DNA of 64,000 bases from an uncultured Bryobacteraceae bacterium (GTDB lineage Bacteria > Acidobacteriota > Terriglobia > Bryobacterales > Bryobacteraceae), in assembly GCA_938003835.1 (NCBI GenBank), contig CALKXJ010000013.1:62001-126000 (forward strand), given 5' to 3'. Below the pieces are notes generated by a model that searched no databases, had not been told where the DNA came from, and saw only the letters and a program-made list of their open reading frames with translations. A program made the translations under genes and the position numbers. Within the stretch, counting starts at the first letter, position 1, and the number at the start of each line of letters is the position of its first letter. Below, one piece after another: positions 61,536 to 64,000 of this stretch.

Positions 61536-62033
61536 ATGAAAGCGCTGGTCGGCATCATTATGGGTTCCCGGTCGGACTGGGAGACGATGCGCCATGCCGC
61601 AGAGACGCTCGAAGCGCTGGGCGTGCCGCACGAGGTGGAGGTGGTCTCGGCGCACCGCACGCCGGACAAGATGTTCCGCTACGCCGAATCGGCTGCTGCC
61701 CGGGGGATCGAGGTGATCATCGCCGCGGCCGGCGGCGCCGCGCACCTGCCGGGCATGACCGCCGCCAAGACTTCGTTGCCGGTCCTGGGCGTTCCGATCG
61801 AATCGAAGGCGCTGCACGGGCTGGATTCGCTGCTTTCGATCGTGCAGATGCCGGCGGGCGTTCCCGTCGGCACGCTGGCCATCGGCCGTGCCGGGGCGGT
61901 CAACGCGGCGCTGCTCGCCGCCGCGATCCTGGGCAATAAGTATCCGGCCTGGCGCGAGGCGTTAGAGGAGTACCGCCGCCAACAGACCCAGGCCGTACTG
62001 GAACATCCCGATCCCCGGGAGGAGCCGAAGTGA
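61536..62033 (+). CDS. purE: N5-carboxyaminoimidazole ribonucleotide mutase PurE
   Basis: 165 residues. The class I PurE motifs [25 protein letters not shown] and [11 protein letters not shown] are complete. It moves the carboxylate from N5-CAIR to make CAIR in purine synthesis and works with PurK. purK follows with a 4 bp overlap. The 76 bp between the permease and purE hold a GCCCGC/GCGGGC inverted repeat (61490-61508 region) without a U-tract. Confidence 0.96.
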   Translation: MKALVGIIMGSRSDWETMRHAAETLEALGVPHEVEVVSAHRTPDKMFRYAESAAARGIEVIIAAAGGAAHLPGMTAAKTSLPVLGVPIESKALHGLDSLLSIVQMPAGVPVGTLAIGRAGAVNAALLAAAILGNKYPAWREALEEYRRQQTQAVLEHPDPREEPK

Positions 62034-63181
62034 AGGTGGGCATCCTCGGCGGCGGCCAGCTCGCCCGGATGCTTGCGTTGGCCGGCCATCCGCTCGGCCT
62101 GAGGTTTGCGGTGATCGATCCGGCGCCCGACGGCTGCGCTTTTGCCGTTGCCGAGCCCCTCTGCGGAGCCTGGAATGACCGGGAGCTGCTCGACCGACTG
62201 GCCCGTGGGGCCGATGTGGTTACCTGTGAGTTCGAGAACGTCCCCGTCGAGAGCCTGCGCTACCTTGCCGAGCGCGTTCCCACCTACCCCCCGCCGGAGG
62301 CGCAGGCCGCCAAGCGAGACCGGTTGCGGGAAAAGCAGCTCTTCGACGAGCTCGGGATCCCCACAGCGGCCTACGCGGCGGTGAGTTCGCCCGAGGAATT
62401 GCGCGAGGCGGTGGCGCGGCTCGGCCTTCCGCTGGTGCTCAAGACTCGCTCCCACGGCTATGACGGGAAAGGGCAACGGGTGCTGCGACGCCAGGAGGAG
62501 GTCTCGTCCGCCGCCCGGGAGCTCGGCGCGCCGATGATCGCCGAGCAGTTCATTCCGTTCCTTCGGGAAGTCTCCATCGTCGCCGTGCGCGGCCGCAACG
62601 GGCAGACGGCTTACTACCCGTTGGCCGAAAACGTCCACACGCACGGCATCCTGTTTACTTCACGCTGCCGGCCGGCGGATCCGCTCGAGGCGCCGGCCAG
62701 GGACTATGCCCGGCGGCTGCTCGACCGGCTCGACTATGCGGGCGTGCTGGCGATCGAGTTCTTTGACGTGGGCGGCCGGCTCCTGGCCAACGAATTCGCT
62801 CCGCGGGTTCACAACACCGGCCACTGGACGATCGAAGGGGCTGAGACCAGCCAGTTCGAGAACCACCTGCGGGCCATCCTCGGCTGGCCGCTCGGGGCGA
62901 CGTGCCCGGTCGGACTGGCGGCCATGGTCAACTGCATCGGCGGCCTGCCGGAACGCGAGCCGCTGCTGGAGCTCAACGGCGCCCACCTTCACTTTTACGG
63001 GAAGCAGCCGAGGCCCGGACGCAAGGTCGGCCACGTGACCGTGCGCTCGAACTCTGAGCCGGAACTGGAGAGCGTCTTCGGGCGTGTCGTGGCGCTCGTC
63101 CGACGCCAGGCTCACGACGTCCGCCCGGCGGAACTGCAACGGCCGCCCGAGGCGGCGCCTCGCCAGGTGCAGCTTCGCTGA
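62030..63181 (+). CDS. purK: 5-(carboxyamino)imidazole ribonucleotide synthase PurK
   Basis: 383 residues from GTG 62030, overlapping purE by 4 bp. ATP-grasp features are [45 protein letters not shown] and [17 protein letters not shown]. It uses ATP and bicarbonate to carboxylate AIR to N5-CAIR, which PurE then rearranges. Full length for the family. Confidence 0.96.
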   Translation: MKVGILGGGQLARMLALAGHPLGLRFAVIDPAPDGCAFAVAEPLCGAWNDRELLDRLARGADVVTCEFENVPVESLRYLAERVPTYPPPEAQAAKRDRLREKQLFDELGIPTAAYAAVSSPEELREAVARLGLPLVLKTRSHGYDGKGQRVLRRQEEVSSAARELGAPMIAEQFIPFLREVSIVAVRGRNGQTAYYPLAENVHTHGILFTSRCRPADPLEAPARDYARRLLDRLDYAGVLAIEFFDVGGRLLANEFAPRVHNTGHWTIEGAETSQFENHLRAILGWPLGATCPVGLAAMVNCIGGLPEREPLLELNGAHLHFYGKQPRPGRKVGHVTVRSNSEPELESVFGRVVALVRRQAHDVRPAELQRPPEAAPRQVQLR

Positions 63182-63220
63182 GAGCGACCGCCGCCGGCCG
63201 CGCTGGCCCCACCTTGGGTC

Positions 63221-63250
63221 TTGCATTTTCCTCCGGGCTTGGTCTATCAT
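63221..63250 (+). promoter_or_regulatory. Predicted promoter of the aromatic leader and DAHP synthase
   Basis: TTGCAT (63221-63226) is 18 bp from TATCAT (63245-63250). The leader ATG follows at 63261, so transcription from this promoter would start a few bases before it and the leader peptide would be almost leaderless. An AGGG at 63251-63254 could serve as ribosome site only if transcription starts further upstream. Confidence 0.5.
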
Positions 63251-63260
63251 AGGGCTTCTG

Positions 63261-63314
63261 ATGTCGTATCGGTACGCCAACGCGTTCTGGTTTCGATTTA
63301 GCTGGCTCGGCTGA
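63261..63314 (+). CDS. Aromatic leader peptide of the DAHP synthase attenuator
   Basis: A 17-codon frame (ATG 63261, TGA 63312-63314) encodes [17 protein letters not shown]. Seven residues are aromatic: Tyr3, Tyr5, Phe9, Trp10, Phe11, Phe13 and Trp15. That is 41 percent in a peptide immediately upstream of an aromatic-pathway gene, and it covers all three amino acids made by that pathway. Codons 5-8 form RNA segment 1 of the attenuator, and the stop is 6 bp before segment 2 begins. Its role is regulation by ribosome position, not a protein function. AGGG is at a workable distance upstream. Confidence 0.85.
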   Translation: MSYRYANAFWFRFSWLG

Positions 63315-63393
63315 GCCGGTGCGAGTGGCGTTGGCGTAGCGATCGCAATCCAATTCGAGAACCAACCCACTCGCAAGAGTGGGTTTTTTATTT
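63273..63393 (+). promoter_or_regulatory. Transcription attenuator (alternative RNA hairpins) upstream of DAHP synthase
   Basis: Three exclusive pairings can be read. Segment 1 (63273-63283, TACGCCAACGC) pairs perfectly over 11 bp with 63328-63338. Segment 2 (63320-63328, TGCGAGTGG) pairs over 9 bp with segment 3 (63367-63375, CCACTCGCA). Segment 3 with segment 4 forms the terminator. A ribosome stalled at Tyr5 to Phe13 would cover segment 1 and free segment 2 to pair with 3, allowing read-through; a ribosome that reaches the stop would mask segment 2 and let the terminator form. This is the classical trp/phe-type design. Confidence 0.85.
63364..63393 (+). terminator. Rho-independent terminator of the attenuator
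   Basis: A stem ACCCACTC / GAGTGGGT (63365-63372 with 63377-63384, plus an A-U pair at 63364/63385) closes a GCAA tetraloop. A U-rich run follows (TTTTTATTT at 63385-63393). It lies 29 bp before the DAHP synthase ATG, inside the leader and not after a gene, as expected for an attenuator. Confidence 0.92.
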
Positions 63394-63421
63394 GGGAGGT
63401 GCTTCCCGGAAGGGGGCCGAC

Positions 63422-64000
63422 ATGATCATTTCCATGAAACTGCACGCCACGAAAGAGGAGATCGAGGAGGTCTGTCAGCGGATTCGCGAGTTCGGCTATA
63501 AGATCCACACCATCGAGGGAGCCGAACGGGTGGTGATCGGCGCCATCGGTATCGGCGACGTCACCCCCTGCATCGAGGCCCTGGAGGCCATGCCGCAGGT
63601 GGACAAGGCGGTGCCGATCTCGGCGCCGTACAAGTTTGTCAGCCGGGAGTTCCGCCGCGAGCCGACCGTGGTGCGGGTGAACGGCATCGAGATCGGCGGC
63701 TCGGAGTTTGTGGTCATGGCGGGCCCGTGCTCGGTCGAATCCGAAGAGCAGATCATGGAGGCGGCCTACGCGGTGGCCGAGGCCGGCGCCAGGCTCCTGC
63801 GCGGCGGCGCGTTCAAGCCCCGCACCTCGCCCTATGAGTTCCAGGGGCTCGAGCTCGAGGGGCTGAAACTGCTGCGCAAGGCCAAGGAGGCCACCGGTCT
63901 CGCCATCGTCACCGAGGTGATGAGCGAGCACGACATTCCGCTGGTGGCCGAGTATGCCGACCTGCTGCAAATCGGCGCGCGCAACATGCAGAATTTCCCG
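63422..64000 (+). CDS. aroF: 3-deoxy-7-phosphoheptulonate synthase (DAHP synthase, type I beta), 3' part outside window
   Basis: 193 codons are present from ATG 63422, with AGGGGG about 7 nt upstream; the gene runs off the right edge. Residues 1-~68 form a ferredoxin-like regulatory domain ([20 protein letters not shown]), as in the Thermotoga-type enzyme that is inhibited by Tyr and Phe. The barrel motifs [28 protein letters not shown] and [11 protein letters not shown] are diagnostic. It condenses PEP and erythrose-4-phosphate, the first step of the shikimate pathway. Expression is probably set by the attenuator just upstream. The symbol aroF is used generically. Confidence 0.95.
   Translation, partial: MIISMKLHATKEEIEEVCQRIREFGYKIHTIEGAERVVIGAIGIGDVTPCIEALEAMPQVDKAVPISAPYKFVSREFRREPTVVRVNGIEIGGSEFVVMAGPCSVESEEQIMEAAYAVAEAGARLLRGGAFKPRTSPYEFQGLELEGLKLLRKAKEATGLAIVTEVMSEHDIPLVAEYADLLQIGARNMQNFP

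Noticed and set aside
1-64000. CRISPR arrays, prophage or insertion sequences
   Set aside because: No regularly spaced direct repeats, integrase, transposase or phage structural genes were seen.
1-64000. Ordinary tRNA or rRNA genes
   Set aside because: The only T-arm-like sequence with a CCA end is the tmRNA; no other cloverleaf was found by eye.

Overview
The window is a high-GC, gene-dense stretch of a Gram-negative bacterial chromosome. The most likely source is an acidobacterium of the Solibacter/Bryobacter type. This rests on family content: an Oar-like TonB-dependent receptor with an N-terminal carboxypeptidase-regulatory domain, a CRTAC1 (FG-GAP plus ASPIC/UnbV) protein, a Tat-exported Gfo/Idh/MocA oxidoreductase, a VIT-VWA protein, LPS export genes, and a tmRNA with tag ANQQFAYAA. 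No phage, integrase, transposase, CRISPR array, rRNA or ordinary tRNA gene was seen. The taxonomy is inferred, not tested.

Layout. 1-10.7 kb (minus strand): a long GMC-type oxidoreductase with an internal duplication, then a tight DUF58 / BatA-VWA / VWA cluster without a visible moxR, then a truncated CehA/McbA-type metallohydrolase. 10.7-21.2 kb: an M1-like peptidase, a GH20-like hydrolase and a TonB receptor, facing a divergent ECF sigma gene broken by one in-frame TGA and its large zinc-finger anti-sigma partner. 21.2-30 kb: an exported MEMO-AMMECR1 fusion, a CpsB-type PHP phosphatase, two small envelope proteins, recX, an LptC-LptA fusion with lptB, and a head-to-head dut / ThyX-like pair. 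30-44 kb: membrane and exported catabolic proteins (YihY, Gfo/Idh/MocA, CRTAC1, TPR, propeller lipoprotein, AGE epimerase, HupE-like, GH2), an enoyl-CoA hydratase-like protein and an S9 peptidase. 44-50.7 kb: clpS, ssrA (tmRNA), VIT-VWA with an overlapping MerR gene, an inositol/histidinol phosphatase, an AI-2E permease and a URO-D-like protein. 50.7-58.5 kb: an MFS carrier, efp, an amidohydrolase, a B12-binding radical SAM enzyme, an M55 peptidase and a large membrane protein. 58.5-64 kb: isocitrate dehydrogenase, a small winged-helix regulator, an SbtA-type permease, purE-purK, and a DAHP synthase running off the right edge.

The most notable find is upstream of the DAHP synthase: a complete classical transcription attenuator. 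A 17-codon leader peptide, [17 protein letters not shown], carries seven aromatic residues (2 Tyr, 3 Phe, 2 Trp). It is followed by RNA segments that form mutually exclusive 1:2 (11 bp), 2:3 (9 bp) and 3:4 (9 bp, GCAA loop, U-tract) pairings. This looks like ribosome-mediated sensing of all three aromatic amino acids at the entry to the shikimate pathway, on top of the likely allosteric control of the enzyme.

Other points to check: a three-copy 25-40 bp palindromic repeat that supplies stop codons and C-termini of flanking genes; the nonsense codon in the ECF sigma gene; a ThyX-like protein whose active-site motif appears split between two halves; an EF-P with Gln at the tip; and a ClpS with altered N-degron pocket residues. 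All functional calls come from reading motifs by eye; no database search was run.
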